This document shows positions 1-7,054 of a DNA stretch of 33,756 nt, piece by piece. This DNA comes from Candidatus Methanoplasma sp. (GTDB taxonomy: Archaea > Thermoplasmatota > Thermoplasmata > Methanomassiliicoccales > Methanomethylophilaceae): contig JAIRPP010000005.1 of the NCBI GenBank assembly GCA_031256955.1, forward strand, positions 1 to 33,756, read 5' to 3'. The notes beneath the pieces were generated by a model. It had not been told where the DNA came from. It was given only the letters and a program-made list of their open reading frames with translations, and made no database searches. Within the stretch, counting starts at the first letter, position 1, and every line of letters begins with the position of its first letter. The position numbers and the translations under genes are program-made.

Positions 1-198
1 GCGGGCTTCGAGGCACCCTGCGCACATCCACCCCCGGTAGGTCTTTGACCACCCCATCCCCCTGATCTCTCCGTCGAACACTTTGTATCCATGGTATCTG
101 CCGTCCGCGCCGATCGAGATGAACGTCTTGGAGGCCTCGCACTGCGCGCACCGGTAGGTGAACCCATGGAACTTGATCGGGTTGTCCTTGTCGTACAC
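1..198 (-). CDS. Partial zinc-ribbon-like protein of unknown function (C-terminus outside window)
   Basis: The minus strand reads open from a GTG at 198 to the window edge (66 codons), preceded by a GGAGGAGG Shine-Dalgarno about 9 bases upstream. The N-terminus is VYDKDNPIKFHG. Two CxxC pairs are visible (C17/C20 in CAQC and C59/C62 in CAGC), spaced as in a single four-cysteine zinc site, so this looks like a small zinc-binding protein or the N-terminal part of one. A TATA-like element on the minus strand at about 249-256 fits a short leader. I do not recognise the family. The start is supported by the ribosome site; function is unknown. Confidence 0.55.
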   Translation of the reverse strand, partial: MYDKDNPIKFHGFTYRCAQCEASKTFISIGADGRYHGYKVFDGEIRGMGWSKTYRGWMCAGCLEAR

Positions 199-248
199 GT
201 GCGGCGGCCTCCTCCGGCGCGATCGGCGGAGGGGTTCCGCGATGCGGG

Positions 249-256
249 GATATAAG
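249..256 (-). promoter_or_regulatory. Probable TATA box for the partial gene at 1-198
   Basis: The minus strand reads CCTTATAT here, about 50 bases upstream of the GTG at 198. This would place the transcription start near 225 and leave a short leader containing the GGAGGAGG site. It is assigned by pattern and spacing only. Confidence 0.4.
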
Positions 257-274
257 GCCGCTATCTCAAGGATA

Positions 275-425
275 GTTAAGAGGAGTTAAGATAAGTTAAG
301 ATGCAGTTAACAGGAGGTATATGCCAACTACTCCGACGGTGGGAGCCGAGCCAGCGTCCGGAGCGGATGCGCGAGTTTTAAATAGCGATATTATTTTGAT
401 AGTTAACAAAGTTAACATAGTTAAC
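275..425. repeat. Helically phased GTTAAG/GTTAAC hexamer array in AT-rich spacer
   Basis: GTTAAG occurs at 275-280, 285-290 and 295-300, followed by GTTAAC at 306-311. The start-to-start spacing is 10, 10 and 11 bases. A second group of GTTAAC lies at 402-407, 411-416 and 420-425, with 9-base spacing. GTTAAC is self-complementary. Another copy is at 630-635. The arrangement, about one copy per helical turn on one face of the DNA, looks like a binding array for a regulator or an origin-binding/unwinding element. Which of these it is cannot be decided from the sequence. Confidence 0.5.
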
Positions 426-551
426 ACAAAACGGACGGTGACCGAGGCGGCCCTTGGCGAGCCGGCGAAGGCGACGGGCGGAACGGTTTACCGGGCTCGG
501 AGCCACGGATTCATTCCGTTTGAAAAAACGAGCGCTGGATGGGAGGTTCAG

Positions 552-624
552 TGGGCCCGTCCGGATTTGAACCGGAGTCAATAGCACCCCAAGCTACAAG
601 GATACCAAGCTACCCCACGGGCCC
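552..624 (-). tRNA. tRNA-Pro (anticodon GGG)
   Basis: The minus strand folds as a full 73-base cloverleaf. The acceptor stem is GGGCCCG with CGGGCCC, with discriminator A at 552. The D-arm runs GGGGTAGCTTGGTATCC. The anticodon stem GTAGC/GCTAT encloses the 7-base loop TTGGGGT with anticodon GGG. The T-arm is CCGGTTCAAATCCGG. CCA is not encoded and no intron is seen. It decodes the CCC proline codon, and CCU by wobble. It sits just downstream of rpoN on the same strand, where many archaea carry further ribosomal or RNA polymerase genes. Confidence 0.95.
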
Positions 625-666
625 TGTGTGTTAACGGGTTTGGGTAAGTGGTTTGGGTTAATAGAT

Positions 667-858
667 TTAACCGAGCGGGGCTATCTCCCCGATGAGGTCT
701 GCGTGGGAGACGATCATCCTGCGGCAGCAGTATCTCTCGAATCCCAGGCTGTCGAGGACCTTCATGGGGTCCTCGCCCATGCGGGTGCGGTTGACGTACT
801 CCTGATAGGAGCTCCCGACCACTTTCCCGCATGTGAAGCATCTCACCGGTATTATCAA
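667..858 (-). CDS. rpoN: DNA-directed RNA polymerase subunit N (Rpb10 homologue)
   Basis: The 63-residue product is the usual size for archaeal RpoN/eukaryotic Rpb10, a small zinc-bundle subunit that helps assemble the Rpo3/Rpo11 platform of RNA polymerase. The N-terminus [12 protein letters not shown] carries the first zinc CxxC (C7, C10), and RYCCRRM carries the second cysteine pair. All four zinc ligands are present. The start codon is TTG at 858; the GGTGAT Shine-Dalgarno directly before it and the conserved N-terminus fix this choice. It is the last protein gene of the eL18-uL13-uS9-RpoN operon, 9 bases after uS9. The stop is TAA. Confidence 0.97.
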   Translation of the reverse strand: MIIPVRCFTCGKVVGSSYQEYVNRTRMGEDPMKVLDSLGFERYCCRRMIVSHADLIGEIAPLG

Positions 859-867
859 GATATCACC

Positions 868-1269
868 TTAACGGTACGACTTCTGTTTCTTCGCGCGAGC
901 GCCGTGCCCGAGCGGGTTCTTCGGAAGCTTTCTCCTGTCGTCGTTGATTATGAGCGTCCTGTCGTACGCCCTGAAGGTCGCCTCGAGCTCCTCGTCCTTG
1001 TAGTAGTCGACGAGCCCGCGGGCTATCGCGGTCCTGGCCGCGGCCGCCTGGCCCATCACGCCGCCGCCGTCCACCAGGACGGCTATGTCCACGCCGGCCG
1101 CCTTCTCGGGCGCCAGCCCGAGGGGCTCCTCGATCTTCAGCCTGGCGAGCTCGGGGCTGTAGATCCCTATCGGGACCTTGTTGATCGTGACCTTGCCGCT
1201 GCCGGCCTTCACGACCGCCCTCGCGACCGCAGTCTTCCTCTTTCCGCTTGTGTTCACTGCATCGGCCAT
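868..1269 (-). CDS. rps9: 30S ribosomal protein uS9
   Basis: The 133-residue protein has the uS9 hallmarks: an N-terminal SGKRKTAVARA strand and the basic C-terminal tail ending KKQKSYR, which reaches into the decoding region and contacts P-site tRNA. GHGARAKK just before it matches the family's conserved glycine/basic segment. It starts at the ATG at 1269, 4 bases after the uL13 stop codon. It lies in the standard archaeal order between uL13 and RpoN and is presumably co-transcribed with both. Confidence 0.98.
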   Translation of the reverse strand: MADAVNTSGKRKTAVARAVVKAGSGKVTINKVPIGIYSPELARLKIEEPLGLAPEKAAGVDIAVLVDGGGVMGQAAAARTAIARGLVDYYKDEELEATFRAYDRTLIINDDRRKLPKNPLGHGARAKKQKSYR

Positions 1270-1273
1270 GTAA

Positions 1274-1699
1274 TCATCTCACGTTGGATCCCAGGAATTT
1301 AGAGACGGCTCCCAGGGTCGTGTATTTGCCGGTGATCTTCCTGACCGCGTCCTCGGGCCTTACCTTCTCGCAGTCCTGGAACTGCTTCGGCACGCCCACG
1401 AACACGTGCAGCCTCCTGTACGCGTCCCTCCCGGTCGAGGTCTGCCAGGGGATCATGCCCCTGACGCACCTCTTGAACATGAGGTCCGCCCTGCGGGGGT
1501 AGAAGGGGCCCTTCCTCTTGGTGGCGTCCCCGCGGTCCACCTTCGCCTTGAACTGCGCGAAGACCATGTCCCTCTCCCCGGTTATCACTATCGACTCGGA
1601 ATTGAGGACGACGACCTCCTCCCCGCTCAGGATCCGGCTCGCTACGTCGCTCGCCAGCCTCCCGTGCACGAGATTTCTTGCATCTATGATCGTGACCAT
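1274..1699 (-). CDS. rpl13: 50S ribosomal protein uL13
   Basis: The 141-residue product matches archaeal uL13 in length and pattern. The N-terminus MVTIIDARNLVHGRLAS carries the conserved GRLAS motif, and RGMIPW with the following basic segment is the family signature. It is a large-subunit protein acting early in 50S assembly. A GAGGTGATT ribosome site stands 3 bases before the ATG. The gene is second in the operon, with 4 bases between the eL18 stop and this start. Confidence 0.98.
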   Translation of the reverse strand: MVTIIDARNLVHGRLASDVASRILSGEEVVVLNSESIVITGERDMVFAQFKAKVDRGDATKRKGPFYPRRADLMFKRCVRGMIPWQTSTGRDAYRRLHVFVGVPKQFQDCEKVRPEDAVRKITGKYTTLGAVSKFLGSNVR

Positions 1700-1703
1700 G
1701 GAA

Positions 1704-2066
1704 TCACCTCAGTATCCTGACGCCGGAGCCGGACGGGTTCGCGACCATCAGCTCCGAGATCGACAGCGTCTCTCCTCCCGCCGTCCTTATGCCTTCCGCG
1801 GCCGCTTTCGAGAAGCTGTACGCCGCGACGGTTACCTTCTTGTTCACGCTGCCTGCCGCGAGGACCTTTCCGGGGACTATTATGGTCTCCCCGTCCTTCG
1901 CGTGCATCTCGATCTTGCTGAGGTTCGCCTCGGCCCAGTTCCTCTTGGGTTTCTCCAGCCGAAGCGCTATGTCTCGCCAGACGGCAGCTCCGTTCTCCCG
2001 AGTCTTCGCCTTAAGATCCGAGATCAGGGCGACGAGCTGGGGATTCGTCTTGAAGCTTTCACTCAT
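1704..2066 (-). CDS. rpl18e: 50S ribosomal protein eL18
   Basis: eL18 is an archaeal/eukaryotic-only large-subunit protein. The ORF is open further upstream, but the ATG at 2066 (MSESFKTNPQLVALIS) fits the family N-terminus and gives the expected 120 residues. Internal IIVPGKVLAAG and the C-terminal GSGVRILR are characteristic. It is the first gene of the ribosomal/RNA polymerase cluster and is preceded by a TATA box on the minus strand at about 2113-2121, so the operon promoter probably lies between it and the Sel1 gene. Confidence 0.96.
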   Translation of the reverse strand: MSESFKTNPQLVALISDLKAKTRENGAAVWRDIALRLEKPKRNWAEANLSKIEMHAKDGETIIVPGKVLAAGSVNKKVTVAAYSFSKAAAEGIRTAGGETLSISELMVANPSGSGVRILR

Positions 2067-2107
2067 TTTCTGACTCTCCCGACATTGGGTAACGCTCGTA
2101 TGCGGAC

Positions 2108-2129
2108 CCCCCATATAAAAGTATGGGGG
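2108..2129 (-). promoter_or_regulatory. TATA box of the eL18 operon inside an inverted repeat
   Basis: CCCCCATA (2108-2115) and TATGGGGG (2122-2129) are perfect 8-base inverted arms around a 6-base AT spacer. On the minus strand the centre reads CTTTTATAT, a good archaeal TATA box about 47 bases before the eL18 ATG. The structure begins directly after the stop codon of the Sel1-repeat gene, so it may both end that transcript and position or control the ribosomal operon promoter. Confidence 0.55.
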
Positions 2130-4454
2130 TCACGACCGCCTGAGGATCCTTCTGACCGCCTTGATGGCGTCCATGCACCCGCGCTCCGCCGACACGGAGT
2201 ACAGCTCTGCGGCCCTCTCCTCGTCCCTGGGGACCCCCGATCCCGTCTCGTACGCCCTCCCGAGCTCGAACATCGCCCTGGCGCTCCCGGCCTCCGCGGC
2301 CCTGGCGAACCACTCGACCGCCGCCTCGGGGTCGTTGTGCTCGCCCGGGACGTACATGAGCGCCGCGCCCATCTCGCACTGCGCCTCCGGGTCCCCGGCC
2401 TCCGCGGCGTGCCTGTTGGCGTCCATCCTGCGGGCGGCCGCCTCGCCGTACATGCGGGCCGCCGCCGCCTCGTCGCGCGGCGCCCCCGCGCCGGCGCGCA
2501 ACATGCCCGCCAGCTTCTCCATGGACGGCACATGGTCCTGCTCCGCCGCCATCGAGCACCACTCCGCGGCCTGGCGCAGGTCCCTGGGGACCCCCTCGCC
2601 GGCCTCGTACATGCAGGCCAGGCGGAACTGAGACCCCGCGTGGCCGCCCTCCGCCGCCTCCAGGTGCAGCTCCGCCGCCCTGCGCGCGTCCCTCTCCACG
2701 CCGTCCCCCGCCTCGTACATGCACGCCAGGCGGTGCTGCGCGGCCGCGTGCCCCTGGCGGGACGCGGACTCCATCAGCGCGGCCGCCGCCTCCAGGTCCC
2801 TGGGGACCCCCTTGCCCGCGGCGAGCATCGCGGCCAGGCTGTACTGCGCGCCCGGGTGGCCGCTCTCGGCCGCCCTCCGGTACCATTCCGCCGCCTCCCT
2901 GTGGTCCTCGTCGGTGCCCACGCCGCTCTCGCACGACACGGCCAGGCTGTACTGCGCGTCCGGGTGGCCGCCCTCCGCGGCCCTCCTGTACCACCTCACG
3001 GCCTCGGCCGCGTCCTCCTCGACCCCGGACCCCTCCTCGAAGAGGACCGCCAGGCCGTACTGCGCGCCCGCGTGGCCCCTCTCGGCCGCCTTTGCGAACA
3101 TCTCCGCGGCCTTCTCCTCGTCCCTGGGGACCCCGCGGCCCTCCCTGTGCATCCTGCCCAGCCTGAACGCGGCCTCGGTGCTGCCGGCGGATTCGGCCGC
3201 GCAGTACCATCTGGCCGCCTCGTCGTGGCTCCCGCCCGAGGCGAACCCGGTCTCGCGCAGGTAGCCCATGGCGACCTGCGCGTCCCTGTCGCCCGCCTCC
3301 GCGGCCTCCTCCATCCTGGCCACCAGGTCGGCGCGCATGGCCTCGTCCAGGTCCATCAGCGCCCCGACCACGTCCTCCAGCGAGGCCGCGTCGCCGTCCT
3401 CCCGATCGGCGCCGTCCTCGCGCTCCGCGTGCGCTGCTTCGCGCGCCGGCTCCGGCTCCGCCTCGCCGAGCAGCTCCCGCGCGGCGCTTCCCGCCGGCTC
3501 TTCCCCCGCGGCGAGCATCGCCGCGAGGGCGTCGCGCGCCTCCGGGACCTCGCCCGCCGCCATCTCGTACAGGCGGGCGGCCTCTCCCGCGTCGAGGGGC
3601 TCGATCGCGCCCTCCTCCAGGAGCGACGCCAGGTCGAACGCCGCCTCCGCGTTCCCGGCGGCGGCCGCGTCCCTGAGCCATCCCGCCACGTCGCCGGCCA
3701 TGGCCTCGGCGGCCCCCGCCCTCACGTGCGCCATCGCCAGCCTGTGCTTCGCGTCGCAGTCCCCGCCCGCGGCGGATTCGGCGTACCACCTCATCGCCTC
3801 CGCGGGGTCCGCCTCCACCCCCATGCCCTCCTCGTACATCAGCCCGAGGTTGTACTGGGCCTCGCGGTTGCCCTGCGCCGCCGACAGCGCGAACAGCCTC
3901 ACCGCCTCCGCGCAATCCATCTCCGCGCCGCTCCCCCTGACGTGCATGCATCCGAGGTTTAGCTGCGCCTCCGGGTCCCCGCCGTCCGCCGCCATCCTGA
4001 ACAGGCCGGCGGCCGCCTCGCAGTCCGCCTCCGCCCCGTCGCCGTTCATGAGCATGAGCCCCGCGCGGGTCTGGGCGTAGGAATCGCCCTCCACCGCCGC
4101 CCTCAGGTACCAGTCCAGGGCCGCGGCGCGGTCCTCCGCGACCCCGCGCCCGCGGTAGAGCGCGTCGGCCACCTCCGCCATCGCCCGGGCGTCCCCGCCG
4201 TCCGCCGCCAGGAGCGCGCGCTCGAACTCCGCCTCGCAATCCTCCCCCGGCGCGGGCAGAGCCTCCAGGGAGGCCGCGGCCGATCCGTGGCCGAGGCGGA
4301 GCGCGGCCTCGAACCAGCGCCTCGCCGCCTCCGCGTCCATGGGCACGCCCGCCCCGTAAAGGTGCATGAGCCCCAGGCAGTGGCACGCGTCGGCGTCTCC
4401 GCGCTCCGCGACTCTCTCCAGCCCTTGAAGCCCCGCGTCCTCGATGTGTTTCAT
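2130..4454 (-). CDS. Large Sel1-like repeat (TPR-family) protein
   Basis: The 774-residue protein consists almost entirely of Sel1-like repeats, a 36-residue helix-turn-helix TPR variant, with cores such as AQYSLAV, GVPRD and EAAEWYRRAA recurring. I count on the order of 16-18 copies. The array is split near residues 320-375 by a Glu/Asp-rich, low-complexity segment with no repeats. There is no signal peptide or membrane segment, so it is probably cytoplasmic. Sel1 arrays form curved solenoids that bind other proteins and often scaffold complexes or signalling; the partner here is unknown. The start at the ATG 4454 (MKHIEDAGLQG) sits about 30 bases from a T-rich TATA-like stretch. Such proteins are abundant in gut Methanomassiliicoccales. 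Confidence 0.9.
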   Translation of the reverse strand: MKHIEDAGLQGLERVAERGDADACHCLGLMHLYGAGVPMDAEAARRWFEAALRLGHGSAAASLEALPAPGEDCEAEFERALLAADGGDARAMAEVADALYRGRGVAEDRAAALDWYLRAAVEGDSYAQTRAGLMLMNGDGAEADCEAAAGLFRMAADGGDPEAQLNLGCMHVRGSGAEMDCAEAVRLFALSAAQGNREAQYNLGLMYEEGMGVEADPAEAMRWYAESAAGGDCDAKHRLAMAHVRAGAAEAMAGDVAGWLRDAAAAGNAEAAFDLASLLEEGAIEPLDAGEAARLYEMAAGEVPEARDALAAMLAAGEEPAGSAARELLGEAEPEPAREAAHAEREDGADREDGDAASLEDVVGALMDLDEAMRADLVARMEEAAEAGDRDAQVAMGYLRETGFASGGSHDEAARWYCAAESAGSTEAAFRLGRMHREGRGVPRDEEKAAEMFAKAAERGHAGAQYGLAVLFEEGSGVEEDAAEAVRWYRRAAEGGHPDAQYSLAVSCESGVGTDEDHREAAEWYRRAAESGHPGAQYSLAAMLAAGKGVPRDLEAAAALMESASRQGHAAAQHRLACMYEAGDGVERDARRAAELHLEAAEGGHAGSQFRLACMYEAGEGVPRDLRQAAEWCSMAAEQDHVPSMEKLAGMLRAGAGAPRDEAAAARMYGEAAARRMDANRHAAEAGDPEAQCEMGAALMYVPGEHNDPEAAVEWFARAAEAGSARAMFELGRAYETGSGVPRDEERAAELYSVSAERGCMDAIKAVRRILRRS

Positions 4455-4545
4455 GATCGCAGGGCGGGTAAGACCCTAGCCGGTAAAAAAGATGTGCGTC
4501 TCGCGGGGAGGCGCGCCCGCGCGAAAACCCCGAATCGCCAAGATA

Positions 4546-4554
4546 GGTTTAATA
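4546..4554 (+). promoter_or_regulatory. Probable TATA box for the TIM-barrel/hxlB operon
   Basis: GGTTTAATA lies about 35 bases upstream of the ATG at 4589, in an otherwise GC-rich intergenic region shared with the divergent Sel1-repeat gene. It is assigned by composition and spacing. Confidence 0.5.
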
Positions 4555-4588
4555 TGGTGCCGGCGCTAAGGGTGCGCTTGGTAAAGCC

Positions 4589-5632
4589 ATGATAAGATTC
4601 GGACCCGCCGGCATACCCCTGTCTTGCAAGGGGCGCACTCTGAGAGACGGCATCGAGGATGTCCACAACATGAGCCTCACCGCCCTGGAAGTCCAGATGG
4701 TCCGGGCCGGGTCGTCCAACAGGTACCCCGACGACGACGAGGTCGGCATGTGCATAAGGGAGATCGAGGAGGACTTCGTGGTCGAGATCGTCAGGGACGA
4801 CGAGATCATAACCGACCCCGGCGAGCCCATAGAGGAGGAGGACGTGCTGGTCTACATGCCGTCCGGCGTGACCGACTGCTTCGGGGACCTGTACGCCGTC
4901 GGCGACATGGCGAAGCGCCTGGACGTGAGCGTGTCCCTCCACACCCCGTATTACATGGATCTCGGGTCGAACGACGACCTGACCGAGTCCTGCATAGGCA
5001 GCATCAGGCACGCGGGGCTGATCATGAACGCCCTGAAGGGGAGCATCGTGGTCACCAGCCTCGGCCTGTACACCGGCAGGGTCCCCGACGAGGAGATCGA
5101 CGCCAACATACTGGAGAACGTGTCCCTCCTGGCGGAATGGTGGAAGGACGAGGGGCTGACGCCCAGGCTGGGCCTGGAGGTGACCGGCAACCGCTCGGTG
5201 TTCGGGTCCCTGGACCAGATCCTCGGGCTGTGCGACGAGGTCGACGGCGTCGTCCCCGTCGTGAACTTCCCGCACTACCACTCGCGCACGGACGGGGCCC
5301 TGCTGGACTCCGACGGCTTCGCGGACCTGCTGGACGCGGTGGAGCCGTACTGCCGCGGGCACATGCACGCCTCCTTCTCCGGCATCGAGTACGCGGACGG
5401 CAACGAGAAGAGGCTGACCCCCATAAAGAAGGGGGACCTGAGGTTCGAGCCCCTGGCCGAGGCGCTCTGCGACACGAGGCCCGACGCCACCATAATCTCC
5501 AGCTCCCCGCTCCTGGAGCATGACGCCATGTACATGCGCCTGATCAACGAGAGGGTCCTCAGCAGGAGGGTCGCCAAGGTCCTCAAGGAGAAGAAGAAGG
5601 CAGAGGTTTCCGCCGCTCCGGCGGAGGAATGA
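4589..5632 (+). CDS. Endonuclease IV / xylose isomerase-like TIM-barrel protein with altered metal site
   Basis: The 347-residue protein starts IRFGPAGIPLSCKGRT, a motif of archaeal endonuclease IV-like (AP endonuclease family 2) TIM barrels. Family blocks continue with SLHTPYY (H118), LGLEVTG (E197), NFPHYHSR (H229) and HMHASFSGIEY (H258). By comparison with the zinc ligands of E. coli Nfo as I recall them, several positions differ: the HPG-type histidine is serine near 157, the Asp before HxH is N226, and the late histidine is R275. The trinuclear zinc site therefore appears incomplete, and AP-endonuclease activity is doubtful. Residues about 40-90 form an acidic insertion. The stop overlaps the hxlB start as ATGA, implying translational coupling. 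Confidence 0.75.
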   Translation: MIRFGPAGIPLSCKGRTLRDGIEDVHNMSLTALEVQMVRAGSSNRYPDDDEVGMCIREIEEDFVVEIVRDDEIITDPGEPIEEEDVLVYMPSGVTDCFGDLYAVGDMAKRLDVSVSLHTPYYMDLGSNDDLTESCIGSIRHAGLIMNALKGSIVVTSLGLYTGRVPDEEIDANILENVSLLAEWWKDEGLTPRLGLEVTGNRSVFGSLDQILGLCDEVDGVVPVVNFPHYHSRTDGALLDSDGFADLLDAVEPYCRGHMHASFSGIEYADGNEKRLTPIKKGDLRFEPLAEALCDTRPDATIISSSPLLEHDAMYMRLINERVLSRRVAKVLKEKKKAEVSAAPAEE

Positions 5633-6174
5633 ACTTGAAGGAGACGATGGACTACCTCAAGGAGTGCTGCAAGCGCGCCGTGTACTCCATCCCCGGGAGC
5701 GACTGGGACGACCTGGTGGACCTCATAGTCTCCAGGGACCGCGTCTTCGTCTTCGGGGCCGGCAGGTCGGGCCTGATAGGCCAGCTGTTCGCGGTCAGGC
5801 TGGTGCAGATGGGGCTGCGCGTGCATTTCATAGGCGACATGGCCACGCCCATAATCGGGAAGGGCGACCTGGTCATACTCATATCCAACACCGGGGCCAC
5901 GATGTCCGTGTTCACGACCGCGGAGATAGCCAAGCGCATCGGGTCGAGCGTGGTGGCGGTCACGTCGGATCCCAGGAGCAGGCTGGCGATGGTCTCGGAC
6001 AAGGCCATCATCGTGAAGGCCGAGAGGGACGGCTCCACTTCGGAGCTGGCCCCGCTGGGCACCATCTTCGAGGATTCGGTCATATTCTTCTTCGACTGCC
6101 TCGTCCCCGAGCTCATGAAGAGGCTCGGGGTCACCGAGGACGACATGCGCCGCCGCCACGCCATTTGGGTCTGA
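5629..6174 (+). CDS. SIS-domain sugar-phosphate isomerase, HxlB-like (6-phospho-3-hexuloisomerase family)
   Basis: The 181-residue single-SIS protein has GAGRSG (43-48) and ELAPLGTIFEDS (139-150), the latter typical of 6-phospho-3-hexuloisomerase, which interconverts hexulose 6-phosphate and fructose 6-phosphate in the ribulose monophosphate pathway used by archaea to make pentoses. The usual SGSG phosphate loop reads ISNTGAT, and the C-terminal RRHANLE-type tail reads RRHAIWV, so it is a divergent member. The partner hexulose-phosphate synthase is not in the window. The ATG overlaps the stop of the TIM-barrel gene, so the two products probably act together. It converges with the ubiquitin-like operon, whose last gene ends 3 bases away. 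Confidence 0.8.
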   Translation: MNLKETMDYLKECCKRAVYSIPGSDWDDLVDLIVSRDRVFVFGAGRSGLIGQLFAVRLVQMGLRVHFIGDMATPIIGKGDLVILISNTGATMSVFTTAEIAKRIGSSVVAVTSDPRSRLAMVSDKAIIVKAERDGSTSELAPLGTIFEDSVIFFFDCLVPELMKRLGVTEDDMRRRHAIWV

Positions 6175-6177
6175 GGC

Positions 6178-6570
6178 TCACGGCTCCATGATGACCGCGG
6201 GCGCGGCCTCGTATCCGCCCTCCGCGCGCTCGAAGAATGCCATGGAGGAGGAGAGGGGGTCTATGACGGCCGCGAACGCGCCCTCCGGCCCGTCCGCCGG
6301 CCCGCCGGGCGCCTCGCACCCGCCCCCCGGGACGGAGCGGTACCATCCCACCGCGCCGCCGCGGCCCCCTGCGCCCCGCCCCCGCGGGGCTATGCCCGTG
6401 ACGACGGCGTACCCTCCCCTGTCGTCCCTATAGAGGGAGCCCGTCATCAGCCCCTCCGCGCCCCCGTCCGACTCCGCGTGGCTGATCATCGCGGCGGCCG
6501 CGCCCTCGGACACGAACAGCCTCGCCCCCGGCGCGAGCCTCGGGCGGAACTCGCGGGCGGGGTCAGACAT
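6178..6570 (-). CDS. JAB/MPN-fold protein lacking the JAMM metal-binding histidines (pseudo-JAMM)
   Basis: This is the last gene of the E1-Ubl-E2-JAB operon, 130 residues. The fold is suggested by GGAEGLMTG (37-44, the family's conserved Glu and glycine strand, E39), VGWYRSVPGGG (74-84), which aligns with the VGWYHSHPGFG core of JAMM peptidases, and AVIDPLSSSMAFF (101-113), the strand after the active site. Both metal histidines of HxH are replaced (R78, V80), and the downstream S-x-x-D ligand is not evident. A zinc isopeptidase activity is therefore unlikely. It resembles catalytically silent MPN subunits such as Rpn8. The ATG at 6570 overlaps the E2 stop by 8 bases and has GGTGGG before it; a GTG at 6579 is the alternative. 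Confidence 0.72.
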   Translation of the reverse strand: MSDPAREFRPRLAPGARLFVSEGAAAAMISHAESDGGAEGLMTGSLYRDDRGGYAVVTGIAPRGRGAGGRGGAVGWYRSVPGGGCEAPGGPADGPEGAFAAVIDPLSSSMAFFERAEGGYEAAPAVIMEP

Positions 6571-7054
6571 CGCGCCCACCGTAGCTTACGCTGGCCTCGA
6601 ACCTGGGGCGGTTCGCCGCATGCCATCTGGCGGCCTCCATGCACGATTCGGTGCCGTATGGGTTGTCGGGGTTCGGATCCGCCAGGAGCTGCTCCACGCC
6701 CTTCACGAAGGACAGGAGGGTCGATCCGAAGGACCAGCTCTCCAGCATCTTCGCGCAGACGAAGCCGCCGTCCCGGGGGGACGCTATGTTGGGGTGGAAT
6801 ATGGGGGTGAGCCATCTGGCCGACGGCCTCTCGTACGGGTACTCCCCGGATATCGACAGGGCGAACTCGTGCCTGTCCCCCGATTCGTCCCGCGATATCC
6901 TGGCGGGGACGTTGCTGAGGGTTATCCTTATCTCCATGGGGAACTGCGCGCCCTCGGGCGCCGGCGGGATGCTCATGCCGAGATACTCGTTCAGGGCGCG
7001 GATCTCGTTGTCGACCCTCCTCGCCAGGATCTGCCTCGCGAGCCCCGCGCTCAT
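6563..7054 (-). CDS. E2 ubiquitin-conjugating enzyme-like protein (UBC fold)
   Basis: The 163-residue protein has the E2 core in order: a helix-rich N-terminus, a beta-meander, EYPYERPSARW (71-81), PIFHPNI with the HPN motif at 87-89, a catalytic cysteine candidate C100 in GGFVCAKML, the conserved W107, and LLADPNPDNPYG (123-134). Spacing from HPN to Cys to Trp matches eukaryotic E2s. The intact Cys argues for a real thioester-forming enzyme rather than an inactive UEV variant. It would accept the Ubl from the E1 of the same operon and pass it to substrate. The ATG overlaps the Ubl stop as ATGA. The frame is open further upstream, but that region is the Ubl gene in another frame. Confidence 0.92.
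   Translation of the reverse strand: MSAGLARQILARRVDNEIRALNEYLGMSIPPAPEGAQFPMEIRITLSNVPARISRDESGDRHEFALSISGEYPYERPSARWLTPIFHPNIASPRDGGFVCAKMLESWSFGSTLLSFVKGVEQLLADPNPDNPYGTESCMEAARWHAANRPRFEASVSYGGRDV

Larger units (their letters stand above)
199..551. other. Intergenic spacer between the partial gene and tRNA-Pro
   Basis: This 353-base stretch holds the leader and promoter of the partial minus-strand gene, the two groups of phased GTTAAG/GTTAAC hexamers, and an AT-rich patch at about 376-428. A good AGGAGGTAT ribosome site precedes an ATG at 321. The frame it opens has no recognisable similarity and ends inside the tRNA on the opposite strand. I see no convincing gene here. Confidence 0.5.

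Noticed and set aside
321-584. ORF with a very good AGGAGGTAT ribosome site, 87 residues
   Set aside because: It has no recognisable domain, carries the GTTAAC repeats in its coding frame and ends inside tRNA-Pro on the other strand. The ribosome site alone is not enough to call a gene.
1518-3962. Long plus-strand frame antisense to the ribosomal genes and the Sel1 gene
   Set aside because: It is a shadow of real genes on the other strand; high GC removes stops in alternate frames, and the translation is Arg/Pro-rich low complexity.
2059-4386. 775-residue minus-strand frame overlapping the Sel1 gene
   Set aside because: It is almost entirely Gly and Arg and lies one frame away from the clear Sel1 repeats. 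It is an artefact of GC-rich codons.
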